Counted from the stretch's first letter, positions 39,704-47,526 are shown. The stretch is DNA of 64,000 nt from Bifidobacterium italicum (GCF_002286915.1 NZ_MVOG01000027.1:62001-126000), one strand, 5' to 3'. The notes: generated by a model not told the origin, from the sequence alone. Program-made: numbers and translations.

Positions 39704-40495
39704 TCAGTCGTTGTCCTGATCGTCCTCGCCGTATTTCTCGATGATGGCCTGGGCGAGGCGCTTCTTCGGGATGCGCTGATCCATCGACGTCTTCTGGATC
39801 CAACGGAACGCGCCCTGTTCGGTGAAGTTCGCCTTGTCCATGAGCAGGCCCTTCGCCCGGTCGACGAGCTTGCGCTCCTCAAGCGTGTCCTGCGCCTTCT
39901 TGAGCTGCTCCTCGGTGTCCTTGAGCTTCTCCTGCGTGTCCTTGAGCTCGTTTTCATTGCGTTCGACGCTGTCAAGCAGCTCGTTGATCTCGGCGAAACG
40001 TCCCATCGCCACCGCCAACGCCGGCAGCAGCTTCGATTCCTCGTACGGCTTGGTCACATAGGCCATCGCGCCGGCGCCGATCGCCTGCTTGACGAGGTCG
40101 ATCTGCGAGAAGGCGGTGAGCATGACGACCGGCGCGATGTTCTCGTCGCAGATGACGCCCGCGGCCGTGATGCCATCCATATGCGGCATCTTGACATCCA
40201 TGCACACCACATCCGGCTTGAACTCACGCGTCAGCGCGATCGCCTCCTCGCCGTTGGCCGCCTGACCGACGACATCGTAGCCGTTGTCCTCGAGCATCGC
40301 GACGAGGTCCATGCGGTTGACCGATTCGTCCTCGGCGACGACGACTGTGGGCTTGCGCCCCTCCGTCTTCTTCTCCTCGTCCTGTTCGGCCGTGCTCGCC
40401 GCATCGCCGCCGGCGGCGAGCGTGTCCAGCTCCTCCTCGGTGAGGACCTCTTCTTCGTGTTCCTTGTCCATGTCCTGTACAGTCATCCGTCCCAT
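39704..40495 (-). CDS. Response regulator with ANTAR RNA-binding domain (PdtaR-like)
   Basis: 263 residues. After an acidic 40-residue leader, a receiver domain shows VVVAEDESVNRMDLVAML, the phospho-acceptor in DVVCMDVKMPHMDG and TKPYEESKLL with the conserved Lys. A coiled-coil linker (about 45 residues, ELKDTQEKLKDTEEQLKKAQ) leads to an ANTAR domain (VDRAKGLLMDKANFTEQGAF). ANTAR proteins act by binding paired hairpins in mRNA to stop termination. The closest known type is mycobacterial Rv1626, also near polA. No partner kinase is adjacent. Start could be 40495 or 40486. Confidence 0.9.
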   Translation of the reverse strand: MGRMTVQDMDKEHEEEVLTEEELDTLAAGGDAASTAEQDEEKKTEGRKPTVVVAEDESVNRMDLVAMLEDNGYDVVGQAANGEEAIALTREFKPDVVCMDVKMPHMDGITAAGVICDENIAPVVMLTAFSQIDLVKQAIGAGAMAYVTKPYEESKLLPALAVAMGRFAEINELLDSVERNENELKDTQEKLKDTEEQLKKAQDTLEERKLVDRAKGLLMDKANFTEQGAFRWIQKTSMDQRIPKKRLAQAIIEKYGEDDQDND

Positions 40496-40597
40496 GTCTC
40501 TTTCGCTCGGCGCCGATGCCACCGGCGCGCATTGGTCCTTATGCAGTATAGCGCAGGTCATGGCGAGCCCGGAACGGCACGCCTGCGCGGAATCGAG

Positions 40598-41194
40598 TCA
40601 GTCCTGGACCATGTGGTTCGGCGACTCGTAGACGCGCTGGATCGCGATGATCGACTTCGCGTCGAGGATCGTGCCGTTAAGCACCATCTTGTACGCCTCC
40701 TCGGGCGTGAAGTACCGCACCGACGATCGCAGCTCCTCGGGCGCCTCCTGGGGCGACGCCGGCGTGAGGCCGGAGGCGAAGAACAGCGCGGTGTACTGCG
40801 TCGAGTAGCTCGGCGTGTTGATGAAGCGGCAGAACTGCGTCAGATGGGACGCCGTATATCCGACCTCCTCGACGAGCTTGCGCTGCGCCACATCCGTCGG
40901 CCGCTCCCCCGCCTTGATCGCATGTCCGGCCGGGATCTCCAACGTCCAGCGGTGCACGGCGACGCGGTACTGCTCGATGAGCGGAATCAGACCGTCGTCG
41001 GTCAGACCGATGACGCCGACCGAATCGCCGTTGTTCTTGTGCAGGATGTAGCGGTCGAAATGGCCGATATCGCGCGAATCATAGGACACCTGGTCCACCG
41101 TGAAGTAATGGCCGCCCAGCACGGTCTTGCGCGACTCCTCGACTACCGGCGCCGCGCGCCACGGATCGAAGCGGCGATACGTCTCCTTGCTCAT
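40598..41194 (-). CDS. Nudix-family protein with altered catalytic box
   Basis: 198 residues with a Nudix fold pattern: VSYDSRDIGHFDRYILHKNN, LIPLIEQYRVAVHRWTLEIP and AGHAIKAGERPTDVAQRKLV. The box departs from consensus. There is one extra residue before the first Glu, and the R-E pair reads R-K (RKLVEEVGY). Two of the metal-binding Glu are kept, so activity may be weak or on another substrate. ATG 41194 follows AAAGGAG. It is the last core gene before the accessory stretch. Confidence 0.75.
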   Translation of the reverse strand: MSKETYRRFDPWRAAPVVEESRKTVLGGHYFTVDQVSYDSRDIGHFDRYILHKNNGDSVGVIGLTDDGLIPLIEQYRVAVHRWTLEIPAGHAIKAGERPTDVAQRKLVEEVGYTASHLTQFCRFINTPSYSTQYTALFFASGLTPASPQEAPEELRSSVRYFTPEEAYKMVLNGTILDAKSIIAIQRVYESPNHMVQD

Positions 41195-41430
41195 TGGGAT
41201 GCTCCTTTCGAGTACGAACAACACACTGGTGCCATTGTATACGGCAAGCATCGGCGACTTCCCGCACAGACGAAAACACGCGAGCAGCGGCGCTCTTTCC
41301 GCTGACTTCTCGCCGTATGGTGCGCACGGTCAACGGCGCGGCAGGGAACAGCCGATTACGGTCGGATTCAGTCGTCTGCCGCGGCCGAACCATCGGTAAA
41401 CGAAGACCAACCGAATGGGCGGCTGGTCAT

Positions 41431-41688
41431 TCAGCGGGATTCCTCATGGTTGAGGATGAATCCCAATTCCCGTTCATCTTCAGCGGTGAGGGTTTCATAG
41501 ACCTGATCTTCCACATTCGCCGGCAATTGGACGTTCGGCACGATCATCCAGATCAGTGTGTGGCATACGGCTCGCCCACCTCCATCGCGGCTCGCCCCTC
41601 CCTCTAATTCGTGCTCCGTGCCGGAGTCTTCCGGCTCGCCGGACGGGTCCGTGATGCAATAGATGTGCCTGAGGCGTGTGATGGACAT
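41431..41688 (-). CDS. Hypothetical protein, 85 residues
   Basis: Starts MSITRLRHIYCITDPSGEPE and is acidic overall. The middle region VCHTLIWMIVPNVQLPANVE is hydrophobic, and the end is charged (LTAEDERELGFILNHEESR). GGGGAGG precedes ATG 41688, which supports translation. No family is recognised. It lies in the lower-GC accessory region, downstream of the DUF2513 gene. Confidence 0.5.
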   Translation of the reverse strand: MSITRLRHIYCITDPSGEPEDSGTEHELEGGASRDGGGRAVCHTLIWMIVPNVQLPANVEDQVYETLTAEDERELGFILNHEESR

Positions 41689-41912
41689 GGTTCCTCCCCA
41701 TTGGTCGGGAGTGTATTTGCCGATGATGCGGTCATCGTGGCCGTTTGAATCCGCGCTTGGTGTTCGGCGCGCGTGGCGCCGCCCGACTGGTGTCGGCGCC
41801 GTACCCGGAGCAGGATTTGTACCTGCCAAGGAGGATTGCATCCATGTGATGCGCAATCACATTCCTTTTGCGCTAGCTTGGATATCTGGGCGGATTGCAG
41901 TAGAATAGTTCC

Positions 41913-41958
41913 AAAGCGGTTTCCCCCGAACCCGTTATTGGCTCTCGGGAACCGCTTT
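41913..41958 (-). terminator. Terminator after the DUF2513 gene
   Basis: AAAGCGGTT and AACCGCTTT arms, with partly paired C/G runs inside, form a hairpin 12 bases past the stop. TTTGGAACTATTCT follows on the minus strand. Confidence 0.6.
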
Positions 41959-41969
41959 CGTTATTCTTT

Positions 41970-42299
41970 TCAACGTATTGTCATAGTCGATGTGAAGTAC
42001 ATACTCCACGTGGCGCCGACGCGTTGTTTGACGCGCGACCAGATGGTGTCGGAACGGATCGCGTCGAGGGACTCGTTGCCGTTCCATGCCAACGGGCTGA
42101 CCTCGGCGCGGGCGATGGCCTTCCCGCTCATCCGCGTGATGGAGGTGTCCGCAAGACCGGCCTGTCCGATCAGATCGATATGGTAGGCGACCGTCTCGAA
42201 CGGATGCGCCTCGTCCACGAACACCGTCGCGTTCAACGGCACAGGTGAATCCCCCACCATGATGAGGATATGCCGGATCAGATCCATGTCACGACGCAA
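41970..42299 (-). CDS. DUF2513 family protein
   Basis: 109 residues. MRRDMDLIRHILI at the start, YHIDLIGQAGLAD in the middle and LDAIRSDTIWSRVKQ at the end match DUF2513, a small family common in mobile elements and prophages. A winged-helix-like fold is plausible. TTG 42299 is chosen: it gives the family's usual N-terminus and has GGAGG at correct spacing; ATG 42329 and ATG 42287 are alternatives. The start overlaps the end of the upstream gene by 11 bases, so the two are coupled. Confidence 0.65.
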   Translation of the reverse strand: MRRDMDLIRHILIMVGDSPVPLNATVFVDEAHPFETVAYHIDLIGQAGLADTSITRMSGKAIARAEVSPLAWNGNESLDAIRSDTIWSRVKQRVGATWSMYFTSTMTIR

Positions 42300-42576
42300 C
42301 GTGGGCCTCCGCCTTCTGAAGTAGCTCATGGCCAATCACGTCGGCGTCTGAGCCTTGTTCGCACCAAGGCGAGGCGAGAGTGGCCCGTAGCATCGACCGG
42401 TCAGGCTTCAGATTCTGATTCTGGCATGCCGCCATCGCAATGATCAATCCGGCCGCGTATTCTCCGGCCTCGTATGCGTCGCGCAGTTCATCCGACCATT
42501 TGCCGCAGCCCTCAATGGTGAGGAGCTTGAGGTAGTACTTGAGCAGGTCATCAATGGTGATGCTTCGAGCACCCAT
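42289..42576 (-). CDS. Probable immunity protein for the EndoU-like nuclease
   Basis: 95 residues, acidic, helical: DDLLKYYLKLLTIEGCGKWS, AGEYAAGLIIAMAACQNQN and a C-terminal HELLQKAEAHVAS. No known family is recognised. The call rests on position: its ATG lies one base past the stop of the EndoU-like frame (TGACATG). That is where immunity genes of polymorphic toxins usually sit. AAGG precedes the start. The frame is intact although the toxin gene is broken, as expected if immunity is kept longer. Confidence 0.5.
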   Translation of the reverse strand: MGARSITIDDLLKYYLKLLTIEGCGKWSDELRDAYEAGEYAAGLIIAMAACQNQNLKPDRSMLRATLASPWCEQGSDADVIGHELLQKAEAHVAS

Positions 42577-42577
42577 G

Positions 42578-42924
42578 TCACTGCCTTCTCGGATATATGC
42601 TGACGAGTCTTTTCTTTTTACCTGCGAATGCAACGATTATATCGCATCCATCAACGGTCATCCACTTCGTTCTCAGACCCTCCACGCCATGCTCGCAGAC
42701 TTGTTTCGCGGCTCGCAGGATTCGCTGTACGCCCCAGTCTTCAGGAAATTCAGACCGTTCGGCGATCCAGCCATATCCGTGCATGTGACCGCCACTGTAT
42801 TGCCATTTTCGTGAGTCTTCGCCTTTACGGGGCTTTTCCCGGATCCGTACAGCAGATGGTTGAGATGCCTGACGGTCAGTTCCGGAAGGTCACGGTCCTT
42901 GCGCCACCATTCGGGAACCGGCAT
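42578..42924 (-). pseudogene. EndoU-type nuclease (polymorphic toxin) remnant, frameshifted
   Basis: Two frames together make one EndoU-like domain. Frame 1 starts at 42924 (MPVPEWWRKDRDLPEL, then TVRHLNHLLYGS) to about 42841. Frame 2 continues from about 42839 with REKPRKGEDSRKWQYSGGHM, HGYGWIAERSEFPEDW and ends RLVSIYPRR. The order H-L-L-x-G, G-G-H-x-x-G, F-P-x-x-W and Y-P is the bacterial EndoU pattern. Loss of one base near 42840 explains the shift. The frame upstream also ends in a TGA (42946), so the domain is cut off from any delivery module. Confidence 0.6.
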
Positions 42925-42945
42925 CGGCTCTTCCGGAGGCAGCTC

Positions 42946-43170
42946 TCAACGGGGATCATTGGCGGCGACAAGGCGTTCCGCGAGCGAGGCGCGGTAGTCG
43001 TCCCCACGCGGCGAGGTTGAGGTCGCCGGCGGACTGCTTGCCGCGGCCCTTACGCTCGGGGCTGTAGCCGTGCTCGCCGTCGGTGTATTCGGATGGGTGC
43101 TGGCGGCCGCATTGTTCGGCCGCCTCACCATCGTGGGGGTCTTTGCGAACGTCCTCGGGCGATTGGTATC
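42946..43170 (-). pseudogene. Upstream part of the EndoU-carrying gene, cut by the insertion sequence
   Basis: One frame reads SAGYQSPEDVRKDPHDGEAA and continues to GKQSAGDLNLAAW. It then appears to shift, after one extra G in a GGGG run near 43006, to DDYRASLAERLVAANDPR. It ends at TGA 42946-42948, 21 bases before and in frame with the EndoU start. The insertion sequence lies immediately beyond 43178, and on its far side the reading frame is short and stops. It looks like the middle of a larger phage- or toxin-type protein; the family is unknown. Confidence 0.5.
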
Positions 43171-43178
43171 CCGCACTG
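43171..43178. repeat. Target site duplication, left copy
   Basis: CCGCACTG; the identical octamer is at 44537-44544 on the other side of the insertion sequence. Confidence 0.85.
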
Positions 43179-44536
43179 GAGTTAAGTGACAAAATGTGTG
43201 TCTTAAGTTCGCGGTCGGTCTTACTGCCGTAAGGCGTGTCGTGGTGGGATTAACGTTTCGGGCGTTAATCCGGCGACGTGCTTGACTTTCCCGGTTCCCG
43301 TGCTATTGGTGTGCTGGTCGCATGGCACGAGCGAAATCACCAAGGGCGAGGCTGTGCGATCTGTGCGGCTCGCCGATGAGAAAGAACGGGAAGACCTCGG
43401 CGGGAAGACAGCGTTGGCGGTGCGACCCATGCCGCGCCGGCGGCGTGGCCGGACGCGAGGACGGCGTCCGGATGGCCCAGTTCCGCGCGTTCCTGCGCTG
43501 GGTGACCGGCACGGTCTCGATGCTGGCCGCGGCGGAGGCGATCGGTGTGAGCCGGCGCACGTTCCTGCGTGCCGTCGACTGGTGCTGGAACGTACGCCCG
43601 CACATCGGCGACGACGGCGTGGTCCACCGGTTCGTCGAGGTCGACGGCACGTACGTGCCCCATGGCTGGTGCATGCTGGTCGCCATCGGTGACGACGGCG
43701 CGACGATCGGCTGGCAATGGTGCCACCGGGAGAACAGGGCCGCCTATCACGCGCTGATGCGGTCGTTGACGCCGCCGGACCTGCTGGTGTGCGACGGCGC
43801 CGCCGCCTGTCTCGGGGCCGCGGCCGGCGTCTGGCCGGGCGTGCCGGTGCAGCGCTGTCTGGTGCATACGCCCGGGAACACGTTCGCCGACCTGACGAGA
43901 AGACCCAAGAGCGAGGCGGGGCGCGAACTGCTCTCCCCCATCAGGAAGCTGCCGCGGATCCACGATCCGGAGCGGGCCGCCGGATGGCTGGCGGCCCTCA
44001 ACGACTGGCACGCCCGGCACGGCGACTACATCAAGGAACGCACCTACGCCAGAACGGACCCCGACAATCCCAAGGCCCGGGCGGGACGCACATGGTGGTG
44101 GACCCACGAACGGCCGCGCCGCGCCTATTTCCGCATCATCGCGATGCAACGGGAGGGGACGCTCTTCGCCTACCTCGAACACGGCGAGGACCTGCCCAAC
44201 AACACCAACCGGCTCGAGGGCGGGGTCAACGCCGACCTCAAACGAAAACTCGACGCCCACCGCGGCCTGAGCCCCGAACACACGAAACGATGCTGCGAAT
44301 GGGTCGTCTACATGAAAAGCGCCAATCCCGACCCCGAACGCTTCGTGACCCCCGACTGCTGGAACGAGCGCAAGCCCATACCCCGGCCGACCGGGGAGCC
44401 GGAACCCGGAACATGGACCCAAGTGCAGCTGCCCTGCGACGACCCCGACACCCACGAACCAGGATTCGGCATCAGAAAAGGCTGGGGCGGACGCTCATGA
44501 CACGCCGCATAAGGCACACATTTTGTCACGTAACCC
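43179..44536 (+). mobile_element. IS1249-like insertion sequence, 1358 bp
   Basis: Bounded by 27-base imperfect inverted repeats: GAGTTAAGTGACAAAATGTG.. at 43179-43205 and its partner GGGTTACGTGACAAAATGTG.. (minus strand) at 44510-44536. Both share GTGACAAAATGTGTG exactly. It is flanked by an exact 8-bp duplication CCGCACTG, the size expected for IS256-like elements. One transposase gene fills it. The perfect duplication suggests a fairly recent insertion into an already accessory region. Confidence 0.9.
43322..44500 (+). CDS. IS1249-family transposase
   Basis: 392 residues, intact. The N-terminus has a zinc-ribbon (LCDLCGSPMRKNGKTSAGRQ and then RWRCDPC). A helix-turn-helix follows (AAAEAIGVSRRTFLRAVDWC). 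DDE residues are probably in FVEVDGTYVPHG, LLVCDGAAACLG and NNTNRLEGGVNADLKRKLD. The C-terminal RCCEWVVYMKSANPDPERF is typical of the IS1249 group. High GC matches the host. Confidence 0.88.
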   Translation: MARAKSPRARLCDLCGSPMRKNGKTSAGRQRWRCDPCRAGGVAGREDGVRMAQFRAFLRWVTGTVSMLAAAEAIGVSRRTFLRAVDWCWNVRPHIGDDGVVHRFVEVDGTYVPHGWCMLVAIGDDGATIGWQWCHRENRAAYHALMRSLTPPDLLVCDGAAACLGAAAGVWPGVPVQRCLVHTPGNTFADLTRRPKSEAGRELLSPIRKLPRIHDPERAAGWLAALNDWHARHGDYIKERTYARTDPDNPKARAGRTWWWTHERPRRAYFRIIAMQREGTLFAYLEHGEDLPNNTNRLEGGVNADLKRKLDAHRGLSPEHTKRCCEWVVYMKSANPDPERFVTPDCWNERKPIPRPTGEPEPGTWTQVQLPCDDPDTHEPGFGIRKGWGGRS

Positions 44537-44544
44537 CCGCACTG
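44537..44544. repeat. Target site duplication, right copy
   Basis: CCGCACTG, identical to 43171-43178. Confidence 0.85.
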
Positions 44545-44640
44545 CGCCAGGAGCATCACAGCGGAGGCACCGCCACGCGTTCGAATCGGTTCAAATTCTT
44601 TGCTGTCTTTGTGTCCAAATACAGGATCGTCAGGCATGCG

Positions 44641-44682
44641 AGGAGCCGGTCATCATTGATGTTCCAACGATGGCCGGCTCCT
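44641..44682 (-). terminator. Terminator after tRNA-Leu
   Basis: AGGAGCCGG..CAT pairs with ATG..CCGGCTCCT (9 + 3 bp) 7 bases past the tRNA 3' end. Confidence 0.6.
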
Positions 44683-44688
44683 GATGCT

Positions 44689-44765
44689 TGGTGCCCCCGG
44701 TGGGACTCGAACCCACACTGTACAGATTTTGAGGCTGTCTCCTCTACCGATTGGGATACAGGGGC
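44689..44765 (-). tRNA. tRNA-Leu (anticodon CAA), short variable region
   Basis: Acceptor GCCCCTG/CGGGGGC, a 7-base anticodon loop CTCAAAA with U33 before CAA, and T arm GTGGG-TTCGAGT-CCCAC, with CCA encoded. The D-arm has TCC/GGA and CGGTAG. The variable region is only about 5 bases, although bacterial tRNA-Leu normally has a long arm. The last pair of the anticodon stem is C-U. Leu is assigned from the anticodon alone. Confidence 0.75.
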
Positions 44766-44826
44766 GTCGCGGCGCGACAAAGCTCAACTATACCATAACG
44801 GACGCATGGTGCAACACGCAGGGACG

Positions 44827-44867
44827 GCGAAGGCCGCCCGGTGACCGATGCCCCGGGCGGCCTTCGC
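44827..44867 (-). terminator. Terminator after pyk
   Basis: A 15-bp perfect stem (GCGAAGGCCGCCCGG) with an 11-base loop lies 40 bases past the stop. Confidence 0.75.
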
Positions 44868-44906
44868 GAGCACGGACGCGGAACGGCGCGCCGTCCATGC
44901 CGTACG

Positions 44907-46349
44907 TCAGTCGCAGGCGCCGACGGTGTGGACGTAGATCGAGTCGGTGCGGCCCGGCTGGTGATCGCCCTGCGCGGAGCTCAGGACGACGATCTTGTCG
45001 CCGTTGGAGACCTTGCCGGCGGCGCGCAGCGTCTTGTCGGTGAAGGTCATCAGGTCCTTGCGGGACATGTCGTGGTAGTCCTCGTCAAGCAGGATGCCCT
45101 CGGTGCCCCAGCTGAGCGCGAGCCAGTGGTAGGTGTGCTCGTTCGTCGTCAGTCCGTAGATCGGCGTCGCCGGACGTTCACGCGAGACGCGATGGACGGT
45201 CGAGCCGGTCTGCGTGTAGGCGACGATCGCCTTCGCGTTGAGCTTCTCGGCGAGGTCGACGGCGGCCGAGGAGACTGCGCCGGTGCTCGACATATCGAGG
45301 TCCTTGAGCTTGGGGATGCGGTCGAAGCCGTGCTCGGTCGCATAGCCGGAGATGCGGGCCATCGTCCTGACGGTCTCGGTCGGATACTCGCCGACGGCCG
45401 TCTCGTTCGAGGTCATCGTCGCATCGGCGCCGTCGAGGACGGCGTTCGCGCAGTCGGAGGCCTCTGCGCGCGACGGCACCGGCGAATGCACCATCGAACC
45501 GAGGACCTCGGTGGCGACGATGACCGGCTTCGCGTACTGGCGGGACAGTTCGATGCAGCGCTTCGTGACGAGCGGCACCTCCTCGAACGGCATCTCGACG
45601 GCCATGTCGCCACGGGCGACCATGATGCCGTCGAAGACCTTGACGATGTCCTCGAGGTTCTCGACGGCCTGCGGCTTCTCGATCTTCGCGACGATCGGGA
45701 TGCGGCGGCCCTCCTCGTCCATGATCTCATGGGCGCGGTCGATGTCGGTGGCGAAGCGGACGAAGGACATCGCGATGATGTCGGCACCGGTGCGGATCGC
45801 CCAGCGCAGGTCCTGCTCGTCCTTCTCGGTGAGCGCCGGCAGCGAGACGGCGACGCCCGGCAGGTTGATGCCCTTGTGGCTCGAGACCGGGCCGGCCACG
45901 ATGACCTTCGTATAGACGTTGTTGCCCTCGACCTTGGTCACCTCGAGGCGGACCTTGCCGTCGTCGATGAGGATCGGGTCGCCGGGGTGGCAGTCGCCCG
46001 GCAGGCCCTTGAAGGTCGTGGACGTGATGTGCTCGTCGCCCTCGACGTCGTCGGTCGTGATGATGAACTCCTGGCCCTCCTTGAGCAGGACCTTGTCCTC
46101 GCCGTCGGCGTTCTTCTTGAACCAGCCGCAGCGGATCTTCGGGCCCTGCAGGTCGACGAGGACCGCGACGTTACGGCCGGTCGTCTTCGAGGCCTCGCGC
46201 ACGTTGTTGTAGACGCGCAGGTGGTCCTCCGGGGTGCCGTGCGAACGATTGAGACGCGCGACGTCCATTCCCGCCTCGACGATGGCGGTGAGGTTCTCAA
46301 GGGATTCAGTGGCCGGACCGATGGTATCTACGATCTTTGCTTTGCGCAT
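44907..46349 (-). CDS. pyk: Pyruvate kinase
   Basis: Converts phosphoenolpyruvate and ADP to pyruvate and ATP, the last step of the bifid shunt. Motifs: AKIVDTIGPATESLENL, NRSHGTPEDH, VDLQGPKIRCG, the catalytic Lys region IVAKIEKPQAVENL, VARGDMAVEMP and the C-terminal domain IVAYTQTGSTVHRVSRERPA. It departs from the usual MLSGETA (here MTSNETA) and MLESM (here VLGSM), a variant type. 480 residues is normal. Confidence 0.94.
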   Translation of the reverse strand: MRKAKIVDTIGPATESLENLTAIVEAGMDVARLNRSHGTPEDHLRVYNNVREASKTTGRNVAVLVDLQGPKIRCGWFKKNADGEDKVLLKEGQEFIITTDDVEGDEHITSTTFKGLPGDCHPGDPILIDDGKVRLEVTKVEGNNVYTKVIVAGPVSSHKGINLPGVAVSLPALTEKDEQDLRWAIRTGADIIAMSFVRFATDIDRAHEIMDEEGRRIPIVAKIEKPQAVENLEDIVKVFDGIMVARGDMAVEMPFEEVPLVTKRCIELSRQYAKPVIVATEVLGSMVHSPVPSRAEASDCANAVLDGADATMTSNETAVGEYPTETVRTMARISGYATEHGFDRIPKLKDLDMSSTGAVSSAAVDLAEKLNAKAIVAYTQTGSTVHRVSRERPATPIYGLTTNEHTYHWLALSWGTEGILLDEDYHDMSRKDLMTFTDKTLRAAGKVSNGDKIVVLSSAQGDHQPGRTDSIYVHTVGACD

Positions 46350-46472
46350 GGATGCCTACCTATTCTTTGTGATTACTTTTCGGGACGAAGCCCGAACGCC
46401 GGTACAAGCTTACAACACCCGGCGCGGCGTGTTGCGCTTGGGGACGATTTTTCTTGTGAGCGATAACACCGC

Positions 46473-47459
46473 TCAGCGTCCCTGCCGCTTCTCGAGGCTG
46501 CGCATCTTGAGCACGCTGAACAGCGCGGACAGGCCGATCGCGAGCACGATGACGGCGAGCGACATCCACGTCGGCACCTCGGGCACCATCGCCAGCGGCT
46601 GCCCGTGGTTGATGAACGGCAGCGTGTTGCCGTGCAGCGCCTCGAGGATGAGCTTGACGCCGATGAAGCCGAGGACCACCGACAGGCCGACCGGCAGATA
46701 GACGAGCCTGTCGAGCAGCGCTCCGAGCAGGAAGTACAGCTGCTGCAGGCCCAGCAGCGCGAAGACGTTCGACGTGAAGACGATGAACGGGTCCTTCGTC
46801 AGGCCGAAGATCGCCGGGATCGAATCGAAGGCGAACATGACGTCGGTCGTGCCGATCGTCAGGAACACGAACAGCATCGGCGTCCAGTATTTCACGCCGT
46901 CCTTCGTGACGCGCAGCCGCTCGCCGTCGTATTCGTTGGTGATGTGGCTGACCCTGCGCAGCATGCGGATGAGCGCGTTCTCATGGAACTCCTCGTCGTC
47001 GTCCTCGCCGCGGGCGACCTTGACGGCCGTGTAGATCAGGAACGCGCCGAAGATGAAGAACACCCATGTGAAGCGCTGCACGAGCGCGGCGCCGACGAGA
47101 ATGAACAGGCCGCGCAGCACGAGCGCGATCGTGATGCCGACGGACAGCACAAACTTCTGCAGCTTTCTGGGAACCGCGAAGTTCGACATGATGATGACGA
47201 ACACGAAGAGGTTGTCGATGCTCAGCGAGTATTCGGTGAGCCAGCCCGAGTAGAACTCGATCGCCGGCCCGGATCCGGCGACCCACCAGATGAGGGCGCC
47301 GAAGACGAGCGCCATCGCGACGAAGAACGCGATGTGCTGTACGCATTCCTTCGTCGAAGGCACATGCGGGCGACGTCCCAGGACGAACAGGTCGACGATG
47401 AAGAAGGCGGCGAGCACGACGTACGTGCCGATCATGAAGGAGACGGGTGTTTCTGCCAT
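46473..47459 (-). CDS. TerC-family membrane protein
   Basis: 328 residues with eight or nine hydrophobic segments. The two acidic family motifs are present: TEYSLSIDNLFVFVII and TTDVMFAFDSIPAIFG. A basic cytoplasmic loop (RMLRRVSHITNEYDGERLRV) separates the halves. TerC/Alx proteins are linked to manganese efflux and to metallation of exported proteins; the metal here is inferred from the family. ATG 47459 is preferred over GTG 47465. No yybP-ykoY riboswitch fits in the 67 bases before it. Confidence 0.9.
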   Translation of the reverse strand: MAETPVSFMIGTYVVLAAFFIVDLFVLGRRPHVPSTKECVQHIAFFVAMALVFGALIWWVAGSGPAIEFYSGWLTEYSLSIDNLFVFVIIMSNFAVPRKLQKFVLSVGITIALVLRGLFILVGAALVQRFTWVFFIFGAFLIYTAVKVARGEDDDEEFHENALIRMLRRVSHITNEYDGERLRVTKDGVKYWTPMLFVFLTIGTTDVMFAFDSIPAIFGLTKDPFIVFTSNVFALLGLQQLYFLLGALLDRLVYLPVGLSVVLGFIGVKLILEALHGNTLPFINHGQPLAMVPEVPTWMSLAVIVLAIGLSALFSVLKMRSLEKRQGR

Positions 47460-47495
47460 AGCCACCCAGCTTACGGAGCGTCGACGACGCCGGCC

Positions 47496-47521
47496 GTCCG
47501 CGTCCGGCGCCGGACGCGGAC
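47496..47521 (-). terminator. Terminator after uvrB
   Basis: A 26-base perfect palindrome (GTCCGCGTCCGGC per arm, no loop) lies 5 bases past the uvrB stop. Confidence 0.7.
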
Positions 47522-47526
47522 ACGGC

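Noticed and set aside
41800-41885. tRNA-like remnant (GCAGGTACAAATCCTGC resembles a T arm)
   Set aside because: No acceptor, D or anticodon arms fit around it; the nearby hairpins do not form a tRNA.
41195-44690. Direct repeat of the tRNA-Leu 3' end as an attachment site
   Set aside because: No copy of the tRNA end was found at the other border by eye, so integration at this tRNA is not proven.
47460-47526. yybP-ykoY manganese riboswitch before terC
   Set aside because: Only 67 bases separate terC from uvrB, and they are filled by the uvrB terminator palindrome.
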